NCBI GenBank assembly: GCA_025201375.1
Contig: JAIWZP010000004.1
Coordinates: forward strand, 1,054,001-1,118,000
DNA length: 64,000 bases
Source: Gongronella butleri
Taxonomy: Eukaryota; Mucoromycota; Mucoromycetes; Mucorales; Cunninghamellaceae
Reading direction: 5' to 3'
This document shows positions 1 through 13,880 of the stretch, piece by piece. Position 1 is the first letter of the stretch; each line of letters starts with the position of its first letter. The notes under the pieces were generated by a model. It worked only from the letters and a program-made list of their open reading frames with translations. It did no database searches and was not told where the DNA came from. The translations under genes and the position numbers were made by a program.

Positions 1-653
1 ACGTCGGTCGCGCCATAATCGACTTGATGCGGGCACTGCCTTTTTGCTTCCCTCCAAGTTTCGTGACGATCCATCAGCTTTTTTCGATTTTCGAAAATTG
101 ACCAGGGGTCATCCAGGGCTTTTGTCCAATTTTAATTCTGGCCAATTGCTTGCCATCTACGCGACCTACAGACGTCTGTTTGGGCTCAAATGAAAGCCTG
201 TCGCGTGACCTTTCCAGCACGGCGCGAGAATCAGCTAATAGGCTTCCAGGACGACCCTCAAAAAGGCAAAATGGAGGGTTATATCGCATTTTTGCATGTT
301 ACTCGTCTTGAATGATGATGCTCCAGAAGAATACCGATATGATGCAAAAGGCAGGGAGCTGGGGCATCATCCATATGCTTGGTGCAGCTTCAGGTTTCCT
401 GTTGCCTTTTGAGCAATTTGCATTTTTCCAATGACGCTGTGAAAATCCTTAGGTTTAGGCCCTCCGCGTTTTTTTTTTATCGAATCCATGAGACTCTGAA
501 TCGCTCTCTTTTCGTGTGATGGGGTGAGGATGGCTACTTTTTTTTACGATCTTATAGATAATATTAATTTCTTTCTTGCAACAAACAAACGAGTTTAATG
601 GGGGTTGATTCGTGGGGGGTGTTCTATTTTCTAAATGATGAAATCTACAAAAT
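1..653. other. Gene-poor 3' flank of Hsp70
   Basis: No supportable gene. The stretch is mildly AT-rich. The only sizeable reading frame, on the minus strand around 74-289, has no recognisable domain and looks random. Downstream T-rich DNA at 530-545 lies just past the Hsp70 stop and may include its 3' UTR. Confidence 0.5.
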
Positions 654-3328
<2,675 letters not shown>

Positions 3329-4020
3329 GATAATTTACAATGAAATTGAGGGAGAAAAAGAGGAAAAAATGGCGCCTTTCTGTTGGTGTTCTTTTTTAGC
3401 TGGGCCCGACAAAAAAAAAAATTAGCTTCGTGGCTTATTTCCAGCCCAGCACACGCTGGGATTGGGTACTTTTTGACTATCGCGTTCACTATGGAAGCTG
3501 AGAGAATCGCAAGGAACGTTTCCCTGGCGGGGGGACGTACGTCAGGTTCCTGTTTTTGGACCTTCTAAGGAGAGTGCCCGTGTGACCATCAAAAAAAAAA
3601 GAAGCCATTGCATTGCCGTGCCCTGATTCATGCAGCTGGTGTCATCCCTTGAAAACCTGATTTCCGCTTTTTTTTTTTTGGCATTTTTTTGGGTATTTTT
3701 TTATTTATTTTTTTCAACTTGATCATGATCACAAAAGCATAAAAATGTATGTACAACCAGCCATTGGATGTTGACAAAGAATAAAAATCATGCTGGGCAA
3801 GCCCTTGCATGACAATGAATACAAAAAAGGGGGGTAAGAGAAGGGAAAATGCATAGCGAAAATAGAGAAGCAACTTTTTTAGGCACTGGGCATTCATTAG
3901 CATATGTTGGGGAAAAAAAAAAAGAGGGGGACGACGCGTACAGGCCGTGAGGGTTAGGACAAAGAGGAGGAAATAAATGAAAAACGAGAGGAAAGTTGGA
4001 CGCACGAGCGGCAGCAAGGC
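3329..4020. other. Hsp70 upstream region and spacer
   Basis: Promoter side of Hsp70, followed by A/T-rich spacer with T runs at 3670-3720. Apart from the heat-shock element at 3485-3523 I see no gene. Confidence 0.5.
3485..3523 (-). promoter_or_regulatory. Step-type heat-shock element upstream of Hsp70
   Basis: On the plus strand GAA triplets occur at 3494-3496, 3504-3506 and 3514-3516, exactly 10 bp apart. A TTC follows at 3520-3522 and another lies at 3485-3487. Read toward the Hsp70 gene this is nTTCn-5-nTTCn-5-nTTCn, the gapped (step) HSE arrangement known from yeast Hsf1 targets. It lies 157-195 bp upstream of the ATG. Confidence 0.6.
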
Positions 4021-4220
4021 TCATTTTAATAGCGGGCAACTGTTTCGCTTGTGTCCGTACTTGCCACACCAGGCACTGTTTAAAAAAAAAAAAAAAAAAA
4101 AGACGCGCGTGAGCAAAAAGAGGGAACACAAAGCTGTCAATTCATCGTCCCAAAACGAGCTTACCATTGGCCGCCCTCCAGATTCACGGGCTTGATGACA
4201 AACGTCATGCGTGGATCCAT
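4021..4220 (-). CDS. Small CCHC zinc-knuckle protein (3' exons; 5' end unsure)
   Basis: Two exons, 4220-4165 and 4075-4021. The join restores codon TGT and gives a 36-aa product that ends in a CX2CX4HX4C zinc knuckle, CAWCGKYGHKRNSC, followed by PLLK and a stop. The intron (4164-4076) has donor GTAAGC and a T-rich acceptor ending AACAG. The frame stays open upstream to about 4535, and a possible acceptor near 4280 would add a segment with PYPYYPPKRNT, so the true protein may be longer. Zinc knuckles bind single-stranded nucleic acid. I cannot name the gene. A fragment of a retroelement gag or of a splicing-factor-like protein is possible. Confidence 0.45.
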
Positions 4221-6135
4221 CGTGTTACGTTTGGGTGGATAATAAGGGTATGGGAACGACACTTTGAATAACTTGCGAGGGGGGAAATAAAAGAGGATGA
4301 GGGTGAAGGAAAAAAGCAAAACAAAAAAGCAAAAAGAAAGCGCGTGTTGCTTGCAATTGAGCACGACAACGACCCTTTTTTCTAGACGTCTCCTATTTAT
4401 AATCAAGACCCATTGATCTGGAGAACATGTCGTATTATGTAAAATAGAGGGGGTGATAAAAAAAAATAGGGTACATGTGCGGGAAGTCTTTTTTGTCTCT
4501 CTGAATTTGCTTTTGATCTGCACAGACTCGGACATCCTACATGGCGGAGCCCTTCATTCTGCCTTCCAATGTCCACTGTTGTCATCTCCCCCGTTCTCAT
4601 GTCAACCCGTGACTTAAAAAGGGGGTGGGCGCCAAAAAAAAAAAAAAAAAAGCAAGAAAAAGAAAATTCGTTCATCTGTCAAGCATGGCGCGTCATTGGA
4701 GCCGTCGTCCTTTCTCCCCTGAAACGAGGGCCCATGACTCGCCTGTTTATTAGGGTGCCTCGAGGTGTTGCTGCGCGTAAAAAAGTGTGTCAATGGGCCA
4801 CACAAAAGCAAAACGAAAAGAAAATGGGAATAAAAAGGAGATAAAAAGTGACGCAACGATTGTTTTTTTTTTTCCAACGCAATCATGGATGGGCCAAGGA
4901 CGGAGCGGGCGCCTGAATGCGAAAGAAAAAAAAATCCCCGTGGCCAACATCCGTTGGAGAACCCGCGCGCGCGCGAACGCATTGCGCGCCATCTAGCCGC
5001 GTCATGGGACCCATTGGGCCAAGCGCGCCCCTCCTTATTTTTATTTCTCCCACCATCTCGGATGTTAAGGGTGGACAAAAACCATTTTTTTATGTGTGAA
5101 ATTTTTCTGCAAGGCAAGCTTCTTTCATTCTTTGCATTTTAAGCTTTTTCATCCTTCGCCGCCCCGCAAGGGTGGGTGAGAATGCACAGTGATATCCTTA
5201 TAACCATGCCGCTCATTGCCTCTTTGCCAGCTGCATGGGTCTGCAGGCTCCCCCACCTCCATTGCCGACGCGACTTGCGAAAAAAAAAAGACGATGAAAA
5301 TGGCAAAAGACTCCTTGTTTGGACGCGTCGCCGTTGTCCTGGGCCCTCGTCGCCATAGCCCGTTCAATTGCATCCAAGTGGGTGATGATCTGCATAGAAT
5401 GAAAAGCCGCACATGACGCTTTTTGCTTGATGTTTACCAATTTTGCGCGGCAAATGGACATGGATGGCACATGGCAAACAGGCCCATGAGCAATGGCATG
5501 GGATGGAGAAAGGGGGGGGGAGGAAGAACACGCAAAAGGGTCCTTGGTCACCCGCCACCCGACAACTCGTCTGCAAGTGCACCCATCAACCCTGACCAAA
5601 TATCTCTTTTTTTCACATTTTGCTAATCGCGGCCCCTCGCCATTCATTTGCTCCCCACTCCCTTCTCTCTTTCCGTCCTACGTGGCTCCTAACAATGAGT
5701 TAAAAAGCATTGATCGAATGATGTTGCCATTCTTGGGCCTGGACAACGCGCAGTTTGAACTGGAATTTCGAAAGAAGCGCGTCGTGATTGTTGAAATGAC
5801 TGTCATCTGACGCGCAATGCATGAAATCAGGCCAAACGTGCGTCATATCATAGACCCTGCTCGTTCCATCGGCCCGGATTCTTTTTCTGATAAAAAGCGA
5901 CCATTGAGCGAGAAATGGTGGCCAATTTGCATGCCATTGGCCCAAAAAAAAATGGCCATTATCCTATCTGGATCAACACGGCGACAAATGGTGAAGAGCA
6001 GAATAAAATATATACTTTGTTTTTAATTTAAATGAGTGGTATACGGCAAAAGGGGGCGGGGGTGGGGGAAAAAAGGAGGGGAGAGGGTGGAAAAAAACAG
6101 GCAAAACAAGTAAAACAAGTTCAAAAACGAGGATT
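4221..6135. other. Spacer, no firm gene
   Basis: Apart from a possible upstream extension of the zinc-knuckle gene (to about 4535), the many short frames here show no domain, no codon-like conservation and no matching exon chain. There are A/T homopolymers at 4636-4652 and 4860-4872, and one GACGCGTC palindrome at 5322-5329. Confidence 0.4.
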
Positions 6136-7059
6136 TCACACGGATGGCGAAACGTAGCGTTGGTGGTGATGATGCTGTTTTTGCTGCTTGTGGGGCAATG
6201 CGTGACTCAGATGGTCGTGGCCTCGTTTCCTAGCAATGGGGATGGGCGACGACACACTCAATGGTGACGACAAGTGCGTGAGGACAATGCGGCCGGTCAA
6301 AAAGCACACGAGCGCTTCCAATTGCAACAGAGGATTGTCGGCATCATCGCCCTCCAGCGGCGCGCGTGCATGGCCCGTGCCATTTTCGTCGTTTTGGTCG
6401 TTTTGGTCAATGTCGTCGGTGCACACCACTTGCCATTGCCGCAGGCGCTCAAAGGGCGGATCGTCCAACGTTGACAGGCGCGTGATGCCGTCGTCAATGG
6501 CCAGCATGGCGCCACGCGGCCGATTGCGCAAGAGCCCCCTGGCAAACAGGCGCGAAATGTGTGCAATGCTGGGCTGGCCAAGGAAACGCATATCGGCAAG
6601 CACCTTTGCATACGAATCGGCATCGAAGCAATACTGACGAAAGGTGATCGGGATGTGATTGTCTTGCTGCAGGACAACGAGATTCGCTGCAAAGACCGTC
6701 AAGTGATGCACAAGGTCCTGGAGCACACGCCGCCCAGTCTCAACTTGAATCGAATCGACACTGTGCGCGAATTGATCAAAGATGAACAGGTATCCCAGCC
6801 ACGATAGAGGCAGCTGGATCAGCCGCAACGTCTGGATCCCATAATGCCGAGTGATCCGCGGCACAAGTTGCTGGATAAACGCATCCGTGACGCGCGCATC
6901 CTTGACCGGGAAAAGAACCTCAGGGTGCCAAACGCGCGGATTGTTGAAAACAAGAGAGTGGAACCGTGTGCATGCGTTGCCAAGCTGTTGCAAATCTTGC
7001 AATCCAAGATGCTGGATTACTTGTAATAGAATTCCCTCGTCAAGCTTGAATATTGACAT
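6136..7059 (-). CDS. F-box protein
   Basis: Single-exon gene of 307 aa. Residues about 5-45 form an F-box (start MSIFKLDEGILLQVIQHLGL, then a conserved NNPRVW end), which in this family binds Skp1 in SCF ubiquitin ligases. The rest has no recognised substrate-binding repeat. The C-terminus is basic and rich in His and Gln (KQQKQHHHHQ). The start is the first ATG of the F-box segment, after a T-rich leader; the frame is open further upstream but is only Phe/Ile from poly-T. Likely role: substrate receptor for ubiquitination. The substrate is unknown. Confidence 0.75.
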   Translation of the reverse strand: MSIFKLDEGILLQVIQHLGLQDLQQLGNACTRFHSLVFNNPRVWHPEVLFPVKDARVTDAFIQQLVPRITRHYGIQTLRLIQLPLSWLGYLFIFDQFAHSVDSIQVETGRRVLQDLVHHLTVFAANLVVLQQDNHIPITFRQYCFDADSYAKVLADMRFLGQPSIAHISRLFARGLLRNRPRGAMLAIDDGITRLSTLDDPPFERLRQWQVVCTDDIDQNDQNDENGTGHARAPLEGDDADNPLLQLEALVCFLTGRIVLTHLSSPLSVSSPIPIARKRGHDHLSHALPHKQQKQHHHHQRYVSPSV

Positions 7060-7805
7060 TCGATAGGCAAAAAAAAAAAAAAGAATAAGCACAAAAAAAA
7101 AAATAAAAAAATAAAAAAAAATAAAAAAGAAAAAAAAAGAGAGCAGCTCGGGCCATGCGACTTTTTGGAGATTAAAAGCGGAAAGGCGGATGAGAAAAAA
7201 AAAAGCAAAAAGGGGGGGGGGAGAGAGAGGGCAACAAGCAAGCCAACAAAGCTTGCCCATCTGGCCTGGCTGTAAACAAAAAAAGATGGGTCCCCAGTGG
7301 AAAAAAAAAAAAGGGGGGGGAGAGGGAAAAAGACAAGGCCAAAAGAGCAAAAAGCAAGGACGCAAAGGGTGATGTGCGACATGAATCAAAAGCGCCACGT
7401 CCCTCTGGGGAAGAAATCATGGTTTTGGCTGCCAATTCTTCGCTCGTCTCGCGTCAAAGTTCACACAACAAACACGCGTCCACAAAAGACAAGGCGTCAG
7501 AGAGGGCTGGGTACCTCAACTTTTGTTTTTGACGGCCCGTCCATCAAAAAAAAAAAAAAAAAAAAAAAACTCGACAATGTCACGCGTCACCTGACCGTAA
7601 AACGATGACCCAATAAAGGGGTGGTGGGAGGGCGCACCCTGGCCATGGTGAGTGTGTGTAAGTGAATTTTCGTTTTCTTTTTTTTTTTTTTTTTTTGTTG
7701 TTTTTACTTGTAAACAATGAGCAATGGGATGAAAGAGAATAAGAAAAAAAAGGGGGGGTATCTGATTCTAAATGACCAAGGAGGCGTAGCAATTGGCAAG
7801 AAAAA
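7060..7805. other. Homopolymer-rich spacer
   Basis: Long A runs (7067-7140, 7545-7569) and T runs (7678-7696), G-rich stretches near 7208 and 7313. No gene seen. Confidence 0.5.
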
Positions 7806-8266
7806 TCAATGTTTACGGGCCAGCCATCGATTGAGTTGTTGCGCCAATCCATGAACGCCCTGATTCCATTGATCTTGCAAACACAAGCAGAGCCAGTGCG
7901 TTTGGTTCCTTTTCGAATAGGTCATTCCTTGTACCACGTATGCCTTTTTACATAAAAAATGAATGGCGACATGGAGAGGTGAGCCTATTTTTAATGGCAA
8001 TCCAAAGTTTTCCCCCCCTTTTCCCCCCTTCCCCCCTTTTTTTCTACCTGATCGCGCAGCAAGTAAGGGACGCCGCCGCCCACTTCATATGTCATCTTCA
8101 TGTCATGCAGTCTGGCAGTGAGCCATTCTGTCTGTTCGGTCGCTTGGACGAGCAGTGCCTTGTTCAACGTCAACATGGCCATAGCCCCGCCCGTCGCACC
8201 GAGCCAAAATGACTGCAGTGTCACTCCAGGCACGCTGTCCCAGTAGGTTCGCCACCGTGTCGCCAT
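7806..8266 (-). CDS. Small conserved-looking protein of unknown function
   Basis: Two exons, 8266-8048 and 7943-7806, joined in phase 0 (donor GTAGAA, acceptor AAAAAG before GCATACG), giving 118 aa. The N-terminal part has a Gly/Ala/Met-rich stretch (SFWLGATGGAMAML) that could be a weak membrane or mitochondrial segment. The C-terminal part is amphipathic (LQDQWNQGVHGLAQQLNRW). An alternative acceptor at about 7989 would give a shorter end, so exon 2 is less sure than exon 1. I do not recognise the family. An exon-like stretch at 8645-8729 (starting MPLNRHFLTRPQLIG and ending at GTGAGT) may belong to this gene, but I found no acceptor that joins it. Confidence 0.45.
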
Positions 8267-9149
8267 GGCAAACAAGAGAAAGAGTTTTGAGAACAAAATA
8301 AAGTAAAGGGGGGTGCAAATTGTGTGTGTGTTTTTTTTTTCTCGGCCGGGAAAAAGTCAGTTGAAAGGGCCGCTTGGACCCAAGATCCGACCAATGGCGC
8401 ACTCTGTTTTTTTCCTTTGTTTGCCAAATGACGCTAGGAATTCGCGACGTGGGGTCAAATGCCTTTCCATTGTTGATGCATGGCCAAAAGAAACGACAAG
8501 GGGATGTTTCTTTTTTGTCACTTGTCATGCAAGCACCCTTGAATCCCACTTTGGAGCCATAAACCATACGTATGGCGCATAAAAATGTGTGGATGAATTC
8601 AGGAACTCGTGGCCGCGCAGATCGATTTTTTTTTTGTTTTTTTTCACTCACTTCTCCAAGCGGGTTGCTAACGCACGCACTACATCCGATCAATTGAGGT
8701 CGCGTTAGAAAGTGACGATTCAGAGGCATCGAATGGACACGGTCTCTTTGGTACGAGGAAAAGGAAGAAAAAAAAAAAGCTAAAAATTGCGCGCTCGCTC
8801 TTGATCAGCCTGTTCGGCTACAAGACACTGATGAGATAATCATCAGCTCTTCCACGTTTGCGCAATGCAGCATCCGTGTACAATGTAATATCGCGCTGAA
8901 ATGGACGACAAATAAAAAAATGCACGTTTTTACACATCCAAACCGTCCAGATCGTTTTTTAATGCCCTGGCACCGCCACCCAACCGACGCTTCTGGGCCG
9001 CAGCTCTCCATCGAGATGCCTATCCTGGATAAAACTCTTTTTTTCGGGGACAAGAAATCCCTAGTTTTCCAATTTCGATGCTGTAAATGGCTGTGATGCT
9101 TTATTTTCAAGGTATAAAAGTGTCAAAAGATGGCAAAACTCGAACAAGG
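8267..9149. other. Spacer
   Basis: No firm gene. It holds the unattached exon-like stretch at 8645-8729 (-) and AT-rich DNA downstream of the UBX gene. Confidence 0.4.
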
Positions 9150-10161
9150 TCACTGTTTTTTCTTGAACAGGCCATTTTTGAGCCAGCTGGGGACGGGTTT
9201 GCTGCCCGTCGAGCCGGATCCGCTGCTGCTGTTCGCCTTTGACGAGGATGCGCCGCTCGACGTGCCTGGAGGAGGCGTGGCCACGGGGACGTCCATGGGC
9301 TCGATCTTGTCCATGTATGTCTGTGAGAGCACGGCAGCCGTCTTTGGTCCAGCGGCGGGATTCAGCCAAACAAGCATCAAATTCGAAGCCGGCGCCAGTC
9401 CAGCCTTGTACAGCGTGACATGCGGATCCACAAGCTTTGTTCGCGGCGGAAGGCACAGCAGGAACGCGCGGTCCGGCGTTGCGAGCGTGGAACCAAGGAA
9501 TTCGTACAAATCACCCACTAAAAAACACGAAAAAATCGAGAAAAACAAGAAAAAAAAAAAAGGGGGGACGGGGGTCAGCTGGCCACCCACAGACATCTGC
9601 CTGCGCCATCCAGTGCACCATCCAGTGCGCCAATTCACACATACCTTTCTCTTTGGATTCAAACGTGGCTTGCAGCACGGTCAAGTCGGGCAGGCGAACA
9701 CGGATCGTCGTCTTTGGATATTTTTTCATGCGCTCCAATTCCTCGGCCTGGCGCATCTTTTGCGTCTTCAATGGACTACAGACACACATGAAAAAAAAAA
9801 AAAACCGGTCAAATTGCCAAGAAAAAAATAAAGAATCAGGTTATAGAGACTTACGCGTCTTCCAGCTTTTGGCGATATTGCACCTGTGCCTTGTATAATT
9901 GAGCAACCTGGTTCGAGTCTAGCTTGTAAAATGTATCGGGCACTTGGACTAGCACGCAAAAAAAAGGACACAAAAATAAAAGTATGAGGTGCTGTCCGCG
10001 ATGGAAGCCTGTTTGTCCACAAAAAGAGCTCGTTTACCTTGTTGTTGTGCATTGCTGGGCGGACGAAACACCTTGACCTGGCGATCGACAGCAGGAGCAG
10101 CTGCCCTGGCTTCACTTTCACCAGCAGGAGACGCAGCCACAGCCTGTTGTTGGGAAGACAT
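9150..10161 (-). CDS. UBX-domain protein, TUG/ASPSCR1 (Ubx4)-like
   Basis: Four exons (10161-10038, 9948-9855, 9775-9645, 9517-9150) give 238 aa. The C-terminal half carries a UBX-type beta-grasp domain: TIRVRLPDLTVLQATFESKE, then VGDLYEFLGSTL and a PPRTKLVDPHVTLYKAGLAP block. This is the pattern of TUG/ASPSCR1 and yeast Ubx4, which bind the AAA ATPase p97/Cdc48. A Ser/Gly-rich linker follows and the protein ends WLKNGLFKKKQ. The N-terminus is short and Ala/Gln-rich, and the ubiquitin-like N-terminal domain of animal TUG is absent. Its start faces the M28 gene start across 495 bp. Domain assignment is strong; orthology is less so. Confidence 0.8.
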
Positions 10162-10656
10162 ACGAGAAAAAGGTGAAAAGGGGGGCAAAAAAAAGGGGAG
10201 AAAATAAGGAAAGAAAGCAAAAAGTCCAAAAAGCTGACGTACCACACAACTGGCGGATCTCTTATTTTTTTGCGACTGCGCTGCATTTGCACAATTGTCC
10301 TGATCCGCCCACCTTTTTGCACCTTTTTTCATTGTTTTTTGTCTTTTTGTTTTTGACACGGCCCACGGCATGGGATAGTGGATCGACGGCAGCATCAAGC
10401 ATGCTAATTGCGCTTGTAGGAGAAATAAAAAATCCGCGCCTTGTGCGACCTCCTGAATTCGCCTTTTTTTTTGCTCTTTGTGCCTTTTGTACATGAAACG
10501 CGACGCAAAAGATAGAACTTTCTCTGTTTCCTTTTGTCCCTGCCTGTTGATCACAATGAAATAAATTCACTCTCGGCCACATTGCTCTCCCCTTTTTTCT
10601 CATTTTCCTTCCCCAGCATCTTTTTCCATCCATATCCGCCAAAAATATAAAAAAGA
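10162..10656. promoter_or_regulatory. Shared divergent promoter region (UBX / M28 genes)
   Basis: 495 bp between two gene starts that point away from each other, so it must hold both promoters. T/A-rich. A TATA-like ATATAAAA at 10646-10653 sits almost on the M28 ATG and is probably too close to act as its TATA box. Confidence 0.45.
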
Positions 10657-13351
10657 ATGCGCAAAATCGATAATACTCAGCCATGGTCCCTGCCAACGAC
10701 CACGTATGCAAGCATTGGTGCTGCACGCGCCACGGAAAAGGACCGAGGCACGCATACCAGGCGGCAACAGCCGAATTCAACCCAGCAGCGTGGATCAAAG
10801 CAGCCATATCGGCGTGTGCGCGCCTTGAGGCCAAAGACAAATATCAAACGACTATCGCCCGACCACCGCTTCATCCTCAAGCTCTTCCTGACCATCTGCT
10901 TCATCTTTTTTGCCATCTTTTTCTTTCAGCGCTTCTTTGAGCTTTGGAGCTATCATTACAAAAGTAAGAAAAAATCGCATAAATTGACGACGCGACGCGT
11001 CTTCTCATTGTTCTACGTATTTTTTTCTTTTTGCTTTTTACGCAATTCAACAGGCATTCCGACAGACGTGGCCGCGCAGCTCATTGACGAAATACCCTCT
11101 GCGCCGTCGCTGGCATCCCAATTACTTGCGCACACCAATGCGCGACTGGCAGGTACACCGCAAGCCTTGGATGTGGCAAAACAAACAAAACAAACATGGC
11201 AACGATCGCTGCCTCACGTGGACATGACACCCACAACAATGGAGCTGAATTGGCCGCTCTTGCAGCAACTGGACGTCATCGATGGTTCAAACGTCTTTCA
11301 ACGACGTTGGACGTACGACAATTCCAAACCAGTGGCCACCGACATTCCCACCATTCCATTTCATGGTAATAAGACCCGTCTCCTTTTTCTTGTTTTTTTT
11401 CTCTCTTTTCCTTTGTTTCTTTTGCTTTCTGTCGAAAACGCTGCTTCTATGAATCCATCGCCCCCTTTTTCACCGTGCTGACACCCCTATTTTATGATTG
11501 ATTTCAGCATTTTCGGCGGACGGGAATGTTACGGGCCACGTGGTGGACGTTGGTGCTGGCCTGGCGCACGATTACGCTCGATTGGAGACAAAAGGGCTTC
11601 GCTTCACAGAGACCATTGCCCTGATCCGCTACGATGCACAGCAGCCCATGTTGGCAGGCTATCAGGTCACGTTAGCACAGCGTCACGGGTGCGTCGGCGC
11701 CTTGTTGTATGCCGATCCGCGCGAAAATAGCCACAAAAACGGCCCTGATACGCCACACGACGCCTATCCGGTCGGTCCATGGCGCGCACCCGCGTCCAAA
11801 GCGTTTGCCTCGGTCATGGACCTCGCCACGGGTATCCACGTGCCAGCCGACATGCCGCTGGCACCGGAAACCCCCGAAAACGCGTCAAAAGAGCAAAACG
11901 CGCTCCCCACCATCCCATCGCTGCCAATCTCGTGGAATGACGCGCAATTCCTCATGAACCGCGCGAATTCAAGTTCCGACAACGCGGTTTCAAATGTGGA
12001 GGTGCGTCTCGTCAATGTCAATCAGCGCGCGCCGCGAACTTTGCATCACATCACGGCACGCATCCCAGGCCAACAAGACATTGACAAGGCCGTCATCATC
12101 GGTTGCCAGCGCGACGCATTGGAAACCTCGGGCGTCGTCGAAAGCGCATCCAGCTCGGCCATCATGGTAAAAAAAAAAATTTGCCAATTTTCCCATGATA
12201 TTTTGCCATTTTGCACACAATGGCTGACAACACGACTCCTTTTTCCTTGTTTTTATTGTTTCTATTTCTTTGACTATAGGATGAGCTTGTACGCACACTT
12301 GGTGTCCTGATGAAAAAGGGGTGGCGTCCGCGTCGCACGATTGTGCTCGCGTCGTGGGATGCGGCGGCGTACGGCCAGGTAGGCCCTGCCGCATGGGTGC
12401 ATACGAACCAGGCGTGGTTGTACAAGGACGCCGTCGCGTACGTCGACATTGGCAGTGTTGCAGGCGAGCTTTTCGACGCGCAGGGCTCGCCATTGCTACA
12501 ACGCCTTCTTTTCGACCAGTGCCAAGACCTTTTTGATCACGACCAGGGCCAATCGCTCTACGACCTGTGGAAAAAGAGCGCGTCCATGCAGGGCCGCCCG
12601 CTTGACTCGCTGCTGCGCCCAATCGCCTTGGACAACCCCGGAACCGCGTTTTTCTATAGACTTGGGATCCCATCCTTGTCCATGCGCTTCACTTCTAATC
12701 ATTTTGGCGTCGCACACACCAACGACGACAAGTAAGACATAATACATGGCAAAAACGATAGAAAAAACATTGCTAAAAACGCCAATTATCCTTTTTTTCA
12801 TTTTTAGCTTGGATTGGACCTACCGATTTGGTGATAGCAAGCTCGTTTACCATCGAATGCTCGTCAAATTGTCGGCCCTTGTTGCGCTGCATCTGTCGAG
12901 CGACCCAGTTTTGCCATTGTTTCCCTTGGACTACGCAGATCGTATGGTCGATGCAATCCAGCAACGCATGCAAGCCGCCCATGCAGACGATGCACCAGCA
13001 TGGACACCGCTGCGCGACGCGCTTTATACCCTGCAGATCACCAGTGCCAAGTTTGATCGCAAGATGACCAAAGCCCAGGATGCCTTTGACCAAAGGAAGC
13101 ACTATAGCAAAAAGCTGCAGCGCCAGGCTGTCCAGATCAACACCGCCGTCGCCCAGTTTGAGCGTACCTTTCTCGACGCCATGGGCCTGCCGGGCCGCAC
13201 GTGGTACAAACACGCCGTCTACGGCCCCGACGCAGAAAATCCGGCACAAATCGTCACATTTCCCGCTCTCGACGCCACTAATGCCACTTCCTCCGCCGTG
13301 GAACAGCGCATCACCGCTCTTGTCGTTACTGCCACTGATCTCCTCTCGTAA
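10657..13351 (+). CDS. M28B glutamate-carboxypeptidase-II/transferrin-receptor-like protein, probably inactive
   Basis: Five exons (10657-10963, 11054-11365, 11508-12166, 12280-12731, 12808-13351), 757 aa, close to human GCPII (750 aa). A basic N-terminal tail and one membrane segment near residues 73-97 give a type II membrane topology. Then come a PA-like domain, the M28 fold and a TfR-type dimerisation domain (FPLDYADRMVDAIQQ). The usual GGHRDSW is GCQRDAL (His to Gln), GGID is SGVV (Asp lost) and ASWDAEEFG is ASWDAAAYG (both Glu to Ala). Only the last ligand, in AHTNDDNLDW (family YHSNYDS), appears kept. Catalysis is therefore unlikely. A receptor, adaptor or trafficking role like transferrin receptor is inference. 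Product length and phases support the model. Confidence 0.88.
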
Positions 13352-13580
13352 TAACATCACAATAAAAGCGCAAAAACATTGCATTGTGCAGACCTGTCTA
13401 TGTAAAAAACTTAAAATCGAAAAAATGGCCATCATCACCTGTCCATTGGCCGTGATCGATCGCGTTTTTAATGTGCATATCATAATATTCTTTTCAGTAA
13501 CAAATGAGCACCAGTCATGACTTGTCTGGCATGACACTCTTTCTGCAAAAGCGCCAAATGCTGTAAAAGCTTGAATTTTA

Positions 13581-13880
13581 AAGTTCCTCGCCAACCAGAC
13601 GACTCCGAGTGCCGAAATACACACTGACGTGAAACGACGAGCAAGAAAACAAGGTGGGACATAGTTTGTAACTGTCGAGAGCCACTGAGAGCACGCCACG
13701 CGTAATCCAAAATTTGGCCCTGGTTAGTACCCAAACGGAAAAGTTGAAAATCAGGTCTTCAGAATTCCCCCAAACTCGGGCACAAGATGAAGAGCATGGC
13801 AAAACCAACAAAAATGCAAGAAAACAAGTCGATCCATCTGTTCATTGTCGAGCAATGCGCAATCTAGATTTAAATTTCAA
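13581..13880 (+). repeat. Degenerate dispersed repeat, copy A
   Basis: Aligns along its length with 42697-43060 (+) and with the reverse complement of 53700-53945. Shared blocks include CTCGCCAACCAG (with the 53.8-kb copy) and GTCTTCAGA followed by TTCCCCCAAACT (with the 42.9-kb copy). No coding capacity. Boundaries are approximate. Confidence 0.6.

Noticed and set aside
8645..8729. Exon-like stretch starting MPLNRHFLTRPQLIG and ending at GTGAGT (-)
   Set aside because: Looks like a 5' exon with a good donor, but no acceptor in the next 380 bp joins it to a convincing frame; left unannotated as a gene.
10646..10653. TATA box for the M28 gene
   Set aside because: Only 4-11 bp before the ATG, too close to direct a transcript that includes this start; may be chance in A/T-rich DNA.
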